Below are positions 54,121 through 62,899 of a DNA stretch of 64,000 bases, one piece after another. This DNA comes from Aminobacter aminovorans (GTDB lineage: Bacteria; Pseudomonadota; Alphaproteobacteria; Rhizobiales; Rhizobiaceae): positions 186,001 to 250,000 of the forward strand of contig NZ_UFSM01000002.1 in assembly GCF_900445235.1 (NCBI RefSeq), given 5' to 3'. How positions within the stretch are numbered: the stretch's first letter is position 1; each line of letters begins with the position of its first letter. The notes beneath the pieces are model-generated. The model saw only the letters and a list, made by a program, of their open reading frames with translations. It had not been told where the DNA came from and searched no databases. A program made the translations under genes and the position numbers.

Positions 54121-54366
54121 TTCCTATGTCAATGTAGAGTTGTGGCTCCGGTTCCGGTATCATTTCCAGCATCGCCATGAATTCTCTCCCCGCTAGCGAG
54201 AAATGCTAATGGCACAACGGTCAAATGCAATGAGAAATCAGTCCATCCCACACCTGCCACGCTTAACGCCCCCGGCGATGCCGACCCACTCGGAAATAGT
54301 GGCGTGCGTACAAATGCCCGCAGTGTGGCCATTGCATATACTTGCGCCGCAAGGGACCGCTCGCCG

Positions 54367-55752
54367 ATGATTGACGACGACGAGATCGATGCCAGAGCAA
54401 CGGAGATGGGTGTCCACGTCGCCAACGTGGAGCGTGACTACGTTTTCGGTTGGCTGCTAAAATGCTTTTACGAAAACGCCTATTTAGGCCCGCTCCTGAT
54501 CTTCAAGGGCGGGAACTGCATGAGGAAAGCCTATTATCCCGCCATACGCTTTTCTGGTGACCTCGACTTTTCCGTCCTTACCGCGATCAACCCGGAGCGA
54601 TTTCAGCGCGAGATTAACGCGGCCTGTGCAGCGGCGCAGGAACTCAGCGGCGTCACCTTCGATTTGGAAAGAACAAGCTTCAAGCCGGACCGGATGCTCG
54701 ATGCCGAACGGCAATCCTTCAAGGGCCGAGTCTACTTCAAGGACTTCTATAACGAGCCGAGCGAGATAACGATCTCGGTGCGTCTGGACATGACCGAGTA
54801 TGACCGGGTCTATCTACCGACGGTGACCCGCGGTCTCATCCATCCCTATTCCGACAAAGCGGACTGCGCCATCGACCTGCGCTGCGTGGCGCTCGAAGAG
54901 CTCATCGCCAACAAACTGAAATGCCTTATCCAGCGTCGACACTCGTTCGACCTGTACGACCTCGTCTACGCAACGTTCTTCGATCGTTCGATCGAGATAA
55001 GCCGATCGCAGGTGCTGCGGACTTTCCTTCAGAAGACGATTTTCGAGCCGAGTCCTGGTGCTGCCAAAGGAATTCTCCTTGGCCTGCCGATGGCCTTCTT
55101 CAAGGGCGCATGGAACAAGTATGTCGCGCCGGTTGGTGGACGAATGGAGTTCGACAAAGCGGCTGAAGGATTCAAGGCTGCCATCGAAGAGATTTTCGGG
55201 ACGGCGGGCGGCGGGTTGTGGGACCACGAGGCATTCTACCCCGCCGAGCTGCGCAACCTGATCATGGAGGCCGGGAGCGGAAAGCGCATCATGGGCCTGG
55301 TCTATGATGGCCGCGCGCGTGAGGTCGAACCCTACGCGCTTTCCTACAAGCGTCCCAAAGGTGGTCCCGCGTCTGAATACTTCTACGTTTGGGATTTGAC
55401 GGGTGGCGAAAAGACGCCGCCGGGCTGGCGATCCCTCTTCCATCACAAGATTGACAGACTGGAGCTGACCGAAAAGACCTTCGAACCGCGATACCCTATC
55501 GAGCTTTCAAAGGCAGGCGAGACCGCGCAGAACGAATATTTCGGCAAGCCGTTTTCGACAAGTACACCGCGGCTACGCAAGCGCAGGACACGACAATCTA
55601 CTCCGTTCCGCGCTTTCGGCGGGCCTTCCTATGCGGTGGAATGTCCCTATTGCCAGAAGCGCTTCAAGCGATCGACGATGACCACGGCTTTGAACCCGCA
55701 CAAGCAGGACAACGGCCTTCCGTGCTATGGACGGACTGGTTATTTCGTCTGA
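54367..55752 (+). CDS. AbiEii-type nucleotidyltransferase fused to WYL-like and Cys/His domains
   Basis: The 461-residue protein starts at MIDDDEIDARATEMG. Residues about 20-200 are an AbiEii/AbiGii nucleotidyltransferase: FKGGNCMRKAYY (46-57) is the GG[S/N] nucleotide loop, FSGDLDFSV (63-71) supplies the paired acidic metal ligands, and ALEELIANKLKCLIQRR before HSFDLYDLVY is the family's closing helix. Residues about 294-377 read as a WYL-like fold (IMGLVYDGRAREVEPYALSY, EYFYVWDL, KIDRLELTEKTFEPR). The last 40 residues contain C426, C429, H445 and C453 (CPYCQKRF), a possible zinc knuckle. AbiEii is normally separate from its AbiEi antitoxin, so this looks like a toxin fused to its sensor, or a different NTase effector. 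No HTH antitoxin gene is adjacent. Confidence 0.75.
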   Translation: MIDDDEIDARATEMGVHVANVERDYVFGWLLKCFYENAYLGPLLIFKGGNCMRKAYYPAIRFSGDLDFSVLTAINPERFQREINAACAAAQELSGVTFDLERTSFKPDRMLDAERQSFKGRVYFKDFYNEPSEITISVRLDMTEYDRVYLPTVTRGLIHPYSDKADCAIDLRCVALEELIANKLKCLIQRRHSFDLYDLVYATFFDRSIEISRSQVLRTFLQKTIFEPSPGAAKGILLGLPMAFFKGAWNKYVAPVGGRMEFDKAAEGFKAAIEEIFGTAGGGLWDHEAFYPAELRNLIMEAGSGKRIMGLVYDGRAREVEPYALSYKRPKGGPASEYFYVWDLTGGEKTPPGWRSLFHHKIDRLELTEKTFEPRYPIELSKAGETAQNEYFGKPFSTSTPRLRKRRTRQSTPFRAFGGPSYAVECPYCQKRFKRSTMTTALNPHKQDNGLPCYGRTGYFV

Positions 55753-56176
55753 CAGCAGCGGCTGTTATGCCGTCGCTTCAAGACCGTTCGTCCGTGGCGG
55801 CTCGCGGGATGCGCCATCGTCATTGGAGGGGTCGTCCCTCTATCCGCCAGCTGGATGTCGGCTTCTGGGCAACAGATAGCCTGACCTGACCGACTGGAAG
55901 GGGGTCGGAAGCCGTCGTTGAGATCAGCCCGCGCTTAACGGCAGCTATGCGATCCTCGACGCCCATAAGCGGACGGTCTGGAAACGGCCCCAAAACTGCC
56001 TGCCAACAATACGCCCTCATCTAGGCTGTTGGGGCTTCGCCGGCGCCTGAAAGGAGCCATTGCCGGCCGCGACGCAAGGGGGAGCGATTGGGTCTGAACC
56101 AGACACCCCCATTCTGCGCAGAACCCCATGGTTGGCATTGTTATCACGGGCTTCCATCTGGGTCTTGGAGGATGCG
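55753..56176. other. 424-base region without a supported gene
   Basis: No frame here has a family resemblance or a ribosome site. It separates the possible defence genes from the TetR/monooxygenase pair and may contain decayed sequence. Confidence 0.45.
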
Positions 56177-56776
56177 TCAAATCTTGCTCATCGCATCTTC
56201 ATCGGTCGCCATGACATAGCTTTGTAGCGTCGGACCAATCGCGCGCACAATTTCCGCCTGGGACAGGTCAACCACAGGAGGCAGCCTAAGGATGTAACGG
56301 CACATTGCCAATCCGAGCAATTGGCTGGAGACCAGACCGGCACGCCTGGCTGCTGTCGCGGGATCCCCGACGGATGCCACAACCGGGCGAACTTGCGCGG
56401 CGAACACTTCCCGCATTTTTTCGGCTGCAAACTCGTTCGAGGCCGCCGATCGCAACAACACCGTCATGCCGCAACTGCTCTCCGGCCCCTCCCATAGGTT
56501 CAGGAAATGGCGGACCAACGTCTCACCGATAGCTTGACTGTCGACCACCTGTAGCTGGGGGACATTCAGCCTGATCGAGGCAGCGCGGGCAAAGAGCTCC
56601 TCCTTGCTGCCAAAGTAGCGGATCACCATCGCCGGATCGATCGAAGCCCGGTGCGCCACATCGCGCACCGTCGCGGCCTGATAGCCGAACTCCATAAAAA
56701 GTTCGCGGGCTGCCTCGAGGATTGCGGCCCGCGTTCGTTCGGACTTGGTTGGTTTCGCGGTCGGTTTGTTGCCCAT
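56177..56776 (-). CDS. TetR-family transcriptional regulator
   Basis: The 199-residue protein has the TetR DNA-binding region near residues 10-60 (SERTRAAILEAARELFMEFG, ATVRDVAHRASIDPAMVIRY, FGSKEELFARAA) and a C-terminal ligand domain with LVSSQLLGLAMCRYILRLPP. The ATG at 56776 is preferred over one at 56824, which would read through the operator region. It is divergent from an FAD monooxygenase gene, and two matching palindromes lie between them, the typical layout of a repressor of a detoxifying or catabolic oxygenase. Confidence 0.92.
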   Translation of the reverse strand: MGNKPTAKPTKSERTRAAILEAARELFMEFGYQAATVRDVAHRASIDPAMVIRYFGSKEELFARAASIRLNVPQLQVVDSQAIGETLVRHFLNLWEGPESSCGMTVLLRSAASNEFAAEKMREVFAAQVRPVVASVGDPATAARRAGLVSSQLLGLAMCRYILRLPPVVDLSQAEIVRAIGPTLQSYVMATDEDAMSKI

Positions 56777-56789
56777 GTCATCTATATGC

Positions 56790-56840
56790 CAACAGCTGTT
56801 GACAAATTCAATGGCATTCGTCATAAGTCAACAATCGTTG
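56790..56840. promoter_or_regulatory. two TetR operator-like palindromes
   Basis: CAACAGCTGTTG (56790-56801) is a perfect 12-bp palindrome, and CAACAATCGTTG (56829-56840) keeps the CAAC-N4-GTTG arms 39 bases further on. Both lie in the 93-base gap between the divergent TetR and monooxygenase genes. Confidence 0.6.
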
Positions 56841-56869
56841 ATAAAAATGATATCCAAGGAGGAATTGAA

Positions 56870-58123
56870 ATGCTCCCCGATCATACGGACATCATCATCA
56901 TTGGTGCCGGCCCCACAGGCATGGCGCTCTCGATCGCCCTGCATCAGGCCGGCGTCGATCATCTGCTGGTCGACAAGCTCGATCAGGGTCAAAACACATC
57001 GCGTGCTGGTGTCATCCATGCACACACTCTTGAGGCGCTAACCCGCTTGGGCGTGACCGATCGGATGGTTGAGCTTGGGGTGAAAGTTGACCGGTTCGCG
57101 GTCAGGGATCGTGACCGCGCACTATTGAACCTACGCTTCGGCAAGCTGCCGACCAACCATCCCTACCTCTTGATGCTGCCTCAGAACTTAACCGAGCAGG
57201 TGCTCGCAGAGCGCATCGCGGCGCTCGGCGGATTTGTGCATCGAGGCTTCACCGCCACCGGCGTGCTTCAGGATCGCGACCAGGCAATTGTGACGCTCAG
57301 CAAGAATGGCGTCGAGCACAGGATATCAGCCCGCTACGTGGTTGGCGGCGATGGCGCACACAGCGTTGTGCGGCAGGCGACCGGCTTCGATTTCGAAGGC
57401 GCTACCTATGAGGGTTCCTTTGTGCTGGCCGATGTAAGTTTGGAGTGGCCGCTGACCGAGAAGGAGGTCTCACTTTTCTTTTCGCCAGCGGGAATGGTGG
57501 TTGTCGCACCCTTGCCGGACGGGACGTTCCGCGTCGTGGCTACCATGGATGATGCGCCGGAGCAGCCGCAGATCGCTGATATCCAGCGCCTACTCGAAAG
57601 CCGCGGTCCAGAACGTGAGCGCGCCAAGGTCACCGCACTGAGCTGGAGTTCGCGTTTCCGGCTGCACCATCGTCTCGCCAGCTCCTATCGAAAGGATCGC
57701 TTATTCCTCATGGGCGACGCTGCCCATGTTCACAGCCCCGCCGGTGGCCAAGGCATGAACACTGGCTTGGTGGATGCGGTGGTACTCGGAGAACTGCTCG
57801 GCGATGTGATAAACGGCATCCGGGAAGAGGCAGCCCTCGACCTATACGAAAGACTGCGCCGGCCTGCAGCGGAGAAGGTGCTGAGCATCGCTGGAACAAT
57901 GACGGGCATGGCGACCACGCGCGGCCCAATCAGACGCTTAATTCGCAATATGATGCTGTCGCTTGTGAACCTCAACCCGATTGCCAGGCGGCGCATTCAG
58001 ATGAACCTGTCGGGCCTGAGCCGTGCCGCTTCGGCCCAGCTACCACCGGCGGCTGTCTCTGCCGCGCGTATCGACGACACCACCGACGCGGCGCGCGTTC
58101 GATCGTTCAAAGCCGCGGCCTGA
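56870..58123 (+). CDS. FAD-dependent aromatic-ring-type monooxygenase
   Basis: The 417-residue class A flavoprotein monooxygenase has the FAD Rossmann motif IIIIGAGPTGMALSIAL (residues 8-24), the DG motif VVGGDGAHSVVRQATG and the GD motif FLMGDAAHVHSPAGGQGMNT. All three are intact. Family members hydroxylate phenols, tetracyclines, rifamycin or quinone-like substrates. AAGGAGG sits 7 bases before the ATG at 56870. Control by the divergent TetR regulator suggests induction by its substrate, and a role in detoxifying an aromatic compound is a reasonable guess. Confidence 0.92.
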   Translation: MLPDHTDIIIIGAGPTGMALSIALHQAGVDHLLVDKLDQGQNTSRAGVIHAHTLEALTRLGVTDRMVELGVKVDRFAVRDRDRALLNLRFGKLPTNHPYLLMLPQNLTEQVLAERIAALGGFVHRGFTATGVLQDRDQAIVTLSKNGVEHRISARYVVGGDGAHSVVRQATGFDFEGATYEGSFVLADVSLEWPLTEKEVSLFFSPAGMVVVAPLPDGTFRVVATMDDAPEQPQIADIQRLLESRGPERERAKVTALSWSSRFRLHHRLASSYRKDRLFLMGDAAHVHSPAGGQGMNTGLVDAVVLGELLGDVINGIREEAALDLYERLRRPAAEKVLSIAGTMTGMATTRGPIRRLIRNMMLSLVNLNPIARRRIQMNLSGLSRAASAQLPPAAVSAARIDDTTDAARVRSFKAAA

Positions 58124-58948
58124 ACGCGGCAATCTTCGACAGAGGCACGATACGCCGTCACCAATGCAGTCATCCTGGCGTGTGTATCGAGACGGCTCCA
58201 GCGCGTTCATTTATCACGGGCGCCCTGAGGCGCCGCACAGAAGCAGCGCCGGGCAGCTGCCCATGGAAAGCAGAGCGACTGGGCAGCAACGAGCCAGCAA
58301 CGTTGCTGTGCTGCCCAGCAGGCGGTGCTCATGTCCACATACCGCAGGCCTATCGTTCCTCGTTATTGCGGCGATGATGAGCATCTATCTGAGGACGTTT
58401 CAGATACAACCTGTTGGCGGCTGCGGTTGCAAGGTTGCGGAACCCATAGGTGTATCAGATCATATCAGCGAAAAATAATCAGTTAGCTCAATCCGACTGT
58501 AATCACGCTATGGCACGTGCTAACGGACTCGGTGCGACGCCAGCGGACCTCGTCATCGACACGAACGGCCAAACCTTGCAGGCAGAAAGCTGCTGCTGAG
58601 CTGAGGCCGACTTACGCATCGCCTCACGTGATCGGCAGCAAATGCGCCTCCATCGCTGCCCATAGAGGCCAGCTTTGCCACTTCCATAAGGCGGACATTG
58701 CCGCGACCGCTAGAAGTCACTGTCGAGCCAGAAGCGGTCGTCGAGCGGCCCCCCCCCGGCGCGCTCGGACAGACTGCATGTGGCAGGATCAGCCAGAGAG
58801 CCTGCAATTCACCTGTTGTGGGGCCAAGCGGAAGGCAGGCTGACTACGTGGTTCGCGCCCAGGCAAAGTGATAGTCTATTTCGCCGAGGGGTGGCGCGCC
58901 GCCGGAGGAGCTTAGCTTTCTTGGTCATGCGCAACAGGGGTCAACGGT
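58124..58948. other. 825-base region without a supported gene
   Basis: No frame has a recognisable product. A run of nine C at 58749-58757 stands out. Around 58553-58807 the minus strand reads like decayed coding sequence (GNVRLMEVAKLASMG), but it is not assignable. The sequence is probably degenerate. Confidence 0.4.
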
Positions 58949-59719
58949 ATGGTGACGCAGATTTCGAGGCGCCCGCTCGTCAGCTTTTTCGCGCTCGCCT
59001 TCGCGCTGACATGGCTGTTGTTCCTGCCGTGGATGGCGACCGGTGGCGAGGGCATACCTTGGTTCACTTTCGGCCCAGCGCTCGCCGGCTTCGCCATCGC
59101 GGCGCTGACTGAAGGCTGGGTGGGGGTGAGGCGGATCCTGGCCGCGATCGGGCGTTGGCGGGTGGCACCCGTCTGGTACTTGGTAGCGATCGGGCTGCCG
59201 CTTGCATTGCAGCTTGCGGCAGTGCTCGTAATCCCCATGTTCGGTGCGGCGCCGCCCAATTGGAGCTTGGTCCCACCGTTCGGCGAGATCGTCGCCTGGG
59301 TAGCGATTTTCCTGGTGTTCAGCGGCCCGCTCGGTGAGGAGCCGGGCTGGCGCGGTTATGCGCTCCCAAAAATGCTCGAGCGGCAGGGGGCACTGGCGGC
59401 GAGCCTAATGTTGGGCGTGCTCTGGGCAGCGTGGCACCTGCCGCTCGGGCTGGTGGGTGACCTGACAGTCTACGGTTCGATCCACGCGGTACTCGCCGCA
59501 GTGGTATTCACCTGGCTCTGGCAGAACACCGGCAGCGCGCTGTTGGCGATCCTGATGCACGCCTCGCACCAAAATAGCGTGCGCTACCTTGGTCGGGTCT
59601 ACGAGGGTGCCGACCAAGTGCAGCACCAGTGGATCGCCGTCGCACTGTGGGCGCTTGTCGCGCTGGCGATCGTCGCAATCCACGGCCGGGAGCGCTTCGC
59701 GCCGAAGTCCGCAGCCTGA
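58949..59719 (+). CDS. CPBP-family intramembrane metalloprotease
   Basis: The 256-residue polytopic membrane protein has the three CPBP motifs: GPLGEEPGWRGYALPKML (EExxxR), GVLWAAWHLPLG (conserved His) and ILMHASHQNSVR (second His with following Asn). Homologues process prenylated proteins in eukaryotes. In bacteria they act in bacteriocin immunity or stress responses. No ribosome site is evident before the ATG at 58949. It is an isolated gene. Confidence 0.88.
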   Translation: MVTQISRRPLVSFFALAFALTWLLFLPWMATGGEGIPWFTFGPALAGFAIAALTEGWVGVRRILAAIGRWRVAPVWYLVAIGLPLALQLAAVLVIPMFGAAPPNWSLVPPFGEIVAWVAIFLVFSGPLGEEPGWRGYALPKMLERQGALAASLMLGVLWAAWHLPLGLVGDLTVYGSIHAVLAAVVFTWLWQNTGSALLAILMHASHQNSVRYLGRVYEGADQVQHQWIAVALWALVALAIVAIHGRERFAPKSAA

Positions 59720-60208
59720 GGCTGCGCGCGGCAAGATTCGAAGCCGGTCGTTCGTCGAACGGTCGCCCTGGGCGGGGTGACCGCTGGAGCGGGTGCAGAG
59801 CTAGACCGGCAGCAGGGCGGATTTGGATCAATCTGATGTGCGTCCTAAGTTCACCCCCGCGAAAGCGACAACTGCGCCCGCGGCAACATCCTGCAGAGAG
59901 TAGGAAATCATCAGCGGGCGCAAAGTGCCAACGACCGCAGGCATGATGGGCAGCATGACTTCCCGGTGTTGACGGCAGCATGCTGCGGCGAGGATGCCCG
60001 TTCCCAGTCCGATTGTGTGGCGCTCCCTGTTTCAACCTCGTGGCTGGTTCGCCATGTCCGGTATCCGTGCACTTGGCGCCGGGATGTCTGCTTTCGCGGT
60101 CTGTCGACCGCAAGCCGCCAGTCCGGTCACGGCCCCTTGGTAGCCCAAACGGCTCCCACAACGCCAGTTGAGCGCTCAAACCGGCGAGGGGTCTGCAAAC
60201 TGCGCCTG
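59720..60208. other. 489-base region without a supported gene
   Basis: Nothing protein-like or repeated was seen. The frames present lack start signals and have shadow-like composition. Confidence 0.4.
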
Positions 60209-60448
60209 CTATGGGATGTCGTAAGTGGTTACGTGAGGCATCGCCCCGTATGGCGCTCTCAACCTTGCCAGCTCAAGCGCGTGCCTTCGAGCTGCTATTG
60301 ATTGGGCTTTGGCGGATTCTCGAAAGGATCCGGAAGCATGAAAGCGACCACACGAAGTGCAGTCGACAGCCAAATACTCACCGGTCGTAGCGGGCCCCTT
60401 CTTGGCCCCATTTCTACAAATCGGGCAGACAATCTTGCCTGGTGCCAT
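60209..60448 (-). CDS. small zinc-ribbon-like conserved protein
   Basis: The 79-residue protein has two CxxC pairs (IVCPICRNG near residue 8 and VDCTSCGRF near residue 30) consistent with a small zinc ribbon. A basic helix (ESAKAQSIAARRHALELARL) and an ending PHVTTYDIP follow. GGGGG lies about 9 bases upstream of the ATG. I recognise the general pattern from short rhizobial proteins but know no function for it. Confidence 0.5.
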   Translation of the reverse strand: MAPGKIVCPICRNGAKKGPATTGEYLAVDCTSCGRFHASGSFRESAKAQSIAARRHALELARLRAPYGAMPHVTTYDIP

Positions 60449-60653
60449 TTCATGGTTCCCCCGAGATCAAATGACAGCAAAACAGATATGGCGATCACCA
60501 GCAAGCCGTCCAGGTGCCGAGGCTCGAGCCTGGCTCTGCTCGCACGGCCGGCCTATTGGCGCGAGCAGCCTGCCGGGGAAAGAAGTGCGCTCGGTCTATT
60601 TGCTTGGAATGACCATTTATGGGCATCTCAAAACAACTTGGTGACGCGTGACG

Positions 60654-60875
60654 TTAGTGGGCGTCCAGTCGATGTTGCTCATCGGCGGAACAAAGCTCGA
60701 ACTGTTCAACGCCCAGCATCATGATGGTGTAGGAGACTTCGTTCGGGGTCCAACCTGCCTTTATGGCCAGGTCCATCAAGCCTTGGATCGACGGCTCTAA
60801 TGCGAGGCGACAGTCAGAGGAATAGAAGGGGTGAGTGCTCGCACGAGTAGGCGAATTGATTACGGCTTTCCTCAT
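60654..60875 (-). CDS. small conserved hypothetical protein
   Basis: The 73-residue protein has a good GGGAGG site four bases before the ATG at 60875. CRLALEPSIQGLMDLAIKAG, followed by WTPNEVSYTIMMLG, reads as two amphipathic helices of a kind found in small rhizobial proteins of unknown role. Confidence 0.5.
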   Translation of the reverse strand: MRKAVINSPTRASTHPFYSSDCRLALEPSIQGLMDLAIKAGWTPNEVSYTIMMLGVEQFELCSADEQHRLDAH

Positions 60876-61151
60876 TTGCCTCCCTCAGTGGTCCCCCGCC
60901 CCCTGAACGAACTGTGCGAATAGGCGGGAGGCGCCCGAAAGTCTAGGGACAAATGGCCTCCTGCAGGGCTGAGCCTCACGTGGACACCGCCCGGTCACGG
61001 GTCCTCCCCGGGCCAAATGCAGTGAGGGTAGGGCAGGTCGCCGTCGGTCACGTGCTCGGCGTGCAGCGAACGAAATCGGGCGTACCGCCGCCGGTCGCAA
61101 CGGCCAACACGGGGCTCCGCCATCACTGGCACTGCCCATGTCAGCACGTCG
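60876..61151. other. 276-base region, possibly decayed coding sequence
   Basis: On the minus strand stretches such as RRRYARFRSLHAEHV look protein-like but cannot be assigned. No intact frame is present. Confidence 0.3.
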
Positions 61152-61560
61152 CTAGGCGCGGGATTTGTCACCCAGGAAATCGGTGGGCTTCAGCGCGATG
61201 TCGGCGAGCGTGTACCGATCAAGGGTGCTCTGGAACGACGACAGCGCGTCGTGCAGCATGGTGGAAAGTTTGCAGCACCGTGTGATTGTGCACTGGTTCC
61301 CGGTAGCGAAGCACTCAACCAGTGCGAAATCCGGCTCTGTCAACCGGATGACGTCGCCGATCCGGATGTCTTCTGGCCGGCGACCGAGTTTCAACCCACC
61401 AGACCTGCCGCGAACCGCGACAAGATAGCCAGCGCGGGTCAGCGTGTTGGCCACCTTGTTGAGATGCGTTTTCGACACACCGAAGGCGCGCGCTGTCTCT
61501 TCGATGGTGAACAGCTGATCCCCCGCGACCCCCGCGCCCTGATACAGCAGGGGCCGAACA
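61152..61560 (-). pseudogene. 5'-truncated Rrf2/NsrR-family regulator
   Basis: Minus-strand sequence matches the Rrf2/NsrR family from the end of the first helix onwards: RPLLYQG, FTIEETARAFGVSKTHLNKV, VRGRSGGLKLGRRPEDIRIG and a cysteine region NQCTITRCCKLSTML, where the three iron-sulfur cysteines of NsrR would lie. The usual N-terminus (about 12 residues, MRLTxxTDYAL) is missing. The frame hits a TGA near 61570 without a start codon, and a GTG at 61478 would begin inside the DNA-binding domain. The gene was cut at about 61560, where a second truncated gene abuts it. Confidence 0.7.
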
Positions 61561-61589
61561 TCGGCGTGTGCATGTCAGCTATCACCAGA

Positions 61590-61935
61590 CGGGACGCGGC
61601 TGGCGGAACATGTTTGCGGAGCCATCATAGACACAGGCGCGGAAGCTTCCTGCGTGTCGCCCGATATGTTCGCCAAGCTGGCCGGTGGCGTTCAGGGCTT
61701 GCGCAACATAGCGCATGTATACGGCAACGTGACCGGCGAGAGCACCGTTCGGGCAAACGCTTCATGGATGCCGGAGGTCGCCTTTGAGCGCGAGTTTTCA
61801 CTTCTGGAGCACCTTGCTCCTTACGGTGTCCTTATCGGCCGTGACATTTTGTGCGAATGCCGCTTCTACCTCGACATAAAGTCCGCTTATTTTTGCCTTT
61901 GCACGCCCAAAGCGAGCAAGGCTGATCAATCATAG
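61590..61935 (+). pseudogene. retropepsin-like aspartic protease fragment, truncated at the 5' end
   Basis: The open frame contains AIIDTGAEASCVSPDMFAKL, the DTGA catalytic motif with the following SCVS typical of small bacterial retropepsin-like proteins. GVLIGRDILCECRFYLD near the end is the second conserved segment. No ATG or other start lies in frame upstream, so the beginning is missing. It abuts the truncated Rrf2 gene at 61560-61590, indicating a rearrangement. Its tail (PKASKADQS) is complete. Confidence 0.55.
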
Positions 61936-61999
61936 CCGCCCGACTGCGCCGCTTCGATCCGAATTCAACGCAATTACAAGAGTATAGCAGTTCTCAGTT

Positions 62000-62158
62000 T
62001 CATCTCGTCCGGCGCGCCACTTCTCTCAAAACTATGAACGCCGCACGCGCCGTTTCCCCCTTGGAAGCGGCTACGAGCGTTCGCAGAAATTCCGATTTCG
62101 TCCCAGTGATGCGAACCTTGTCGTCAGCGAAGTCGACGCGCCGCGTCAGGGCGCGGAT
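62000..62158 (-). pseudogene. C-terminal remnant of a serine recombinase
   Basis: The minus-strand frame encodes IRALTRRVDFADDKVRITG followed by KSEFLRTLVAASKG and ends VLREVARRTR. This is the pattern of the last 50 residues of large rhizobial site-specific serine recombinases. A TAG lies immediately upstream in frame, so only the tail survives. Confidence 0.5.
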
Positions 62159-62323
62159 CTAAAGTCACAGTTCGTCTCGGCGGTCGCGCCGCTGTCGGTG
62201 CCGCAGGGATCGTCCTTGGTGGGCTGAGCATCCCTTCGACAGCTCGTTGAGGGATCTGCCGTCGGCCCCAGTCACTCGGTGGGCGATTGCAGGCATCGCG
62301 CTCCGCGCCATTAGCCGTACGTT

Positions 62324-62440
62324 GCTCATATATGTATGAGCCTGATTTGGCAAACTGCTCATACATGAGTGAGCGGGATAAATTGCTCTGCTCACATATG
62401 TATGTTATCTTGCGTCCGAATAGGACACCTATATATGAGC
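62324..62440 (+). repeat. four operator-like repeats with 33-bp period before the mobile mystery pair
   Basis: GCTCATATATGTATGAGC (62324-62341) is a near-perfect palindrome. Related 18-mers start at 62357 (GCTCATACATGAGTGAGC), 62390 (GCTCACATATGTATGTTA) and 62423 (right half only, TATATATGAGC). All starts are exactly 33 bases apart, about three helical turns. The last copy overlaps the mobile mystery protein A start codon, so the array is probably its autoregulatory operator. Confidence 0.6.
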
Positions 62441-62899
62441 GAAAAGCAATCCAGGCTCGCCAGAAAGAACCTTGATAAGCGGCTTTCTCCCTTGAGAGCC
62501 GAGCGCATTGTGGCGCCATCGCGTGGCTGGACCAAAGCCATTCGGGAGGCCCTGGGCATGACAACACGCCAGCTCGCCGAGCGCATGGGCGTGGCCCCCT
62601 CCCGGGTGACGGCTATCGAGAAAGCGGAAGCCACGGGCGCGATCACCCTAAAAACCTTACGCTCGACAGCCGAAGCGCTCGACTGTCAGTTCGTCTATGC
62701 TTTTGTCCCGACCAAGCCCCTCGACGACATTCTCTACGATCAGGCCGAGCGCAAAGTGAGGAACGAACTTGCGCATCTCAATCACACGATGCGTCTCGAA
62801 AACCAGGCGGTGAACGTGGAGGACCTTGAAGGGCAAAAGCGCCGCATCGTGGCGGACTACCTCGCGTACTTTTCGCGGAAGCTGTGGGACAAGGAATGA
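62435..62899 (+). CDS. mobile mystery protein A (XRE-type HTH, putative antitoxin)
   Basis: The 154-residue protein begins MSEKQSRLARKNLDKRLSPL, the conserved opening of mobile mystery protein A. A Cro-type helix-turn-helix follows at about residues 42-73 (MTTRQLAERMGVAPSRVTAI), with the family ending near LAYFSRKLW. These proteins occur only together with mobile mystery protein B, usually on plasmids or near mobile genes, and are thought to form a toxin-antitoxin-like pair. Its stop overlaps the Fic gene start (ATGA). Operator-like repeats lie directly upstream. Confidence 0.88.
   Translation: MSEKQSRLARKNLDKRLSPLRAERIVAPSRGWTKAIREALGMTTRQLAERMGVAPSRVTAIEKAEATGAITLKTLRSTAEALDCQFVYAFVPTKPLDDILYDQAERKVRNELAHLNHTMRLENQAVNVEDLEGQKRRIVADYLAYFSRKLWDKE

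Noticed and set aside
58749..58757. Run of nine C as a phase-variation switch
   Set aside because: It lies in apparently decayed sequence with no intact frame whose reading would be switched.
62324..62440. Regular 33-bp period suggested a CRISPR array
   Set aside because: The conserved part is an 18-bp palindrome, the intervals are only 15 bp, copies degrade towards the gene and no cas genes are present. Operator repeats fit better.
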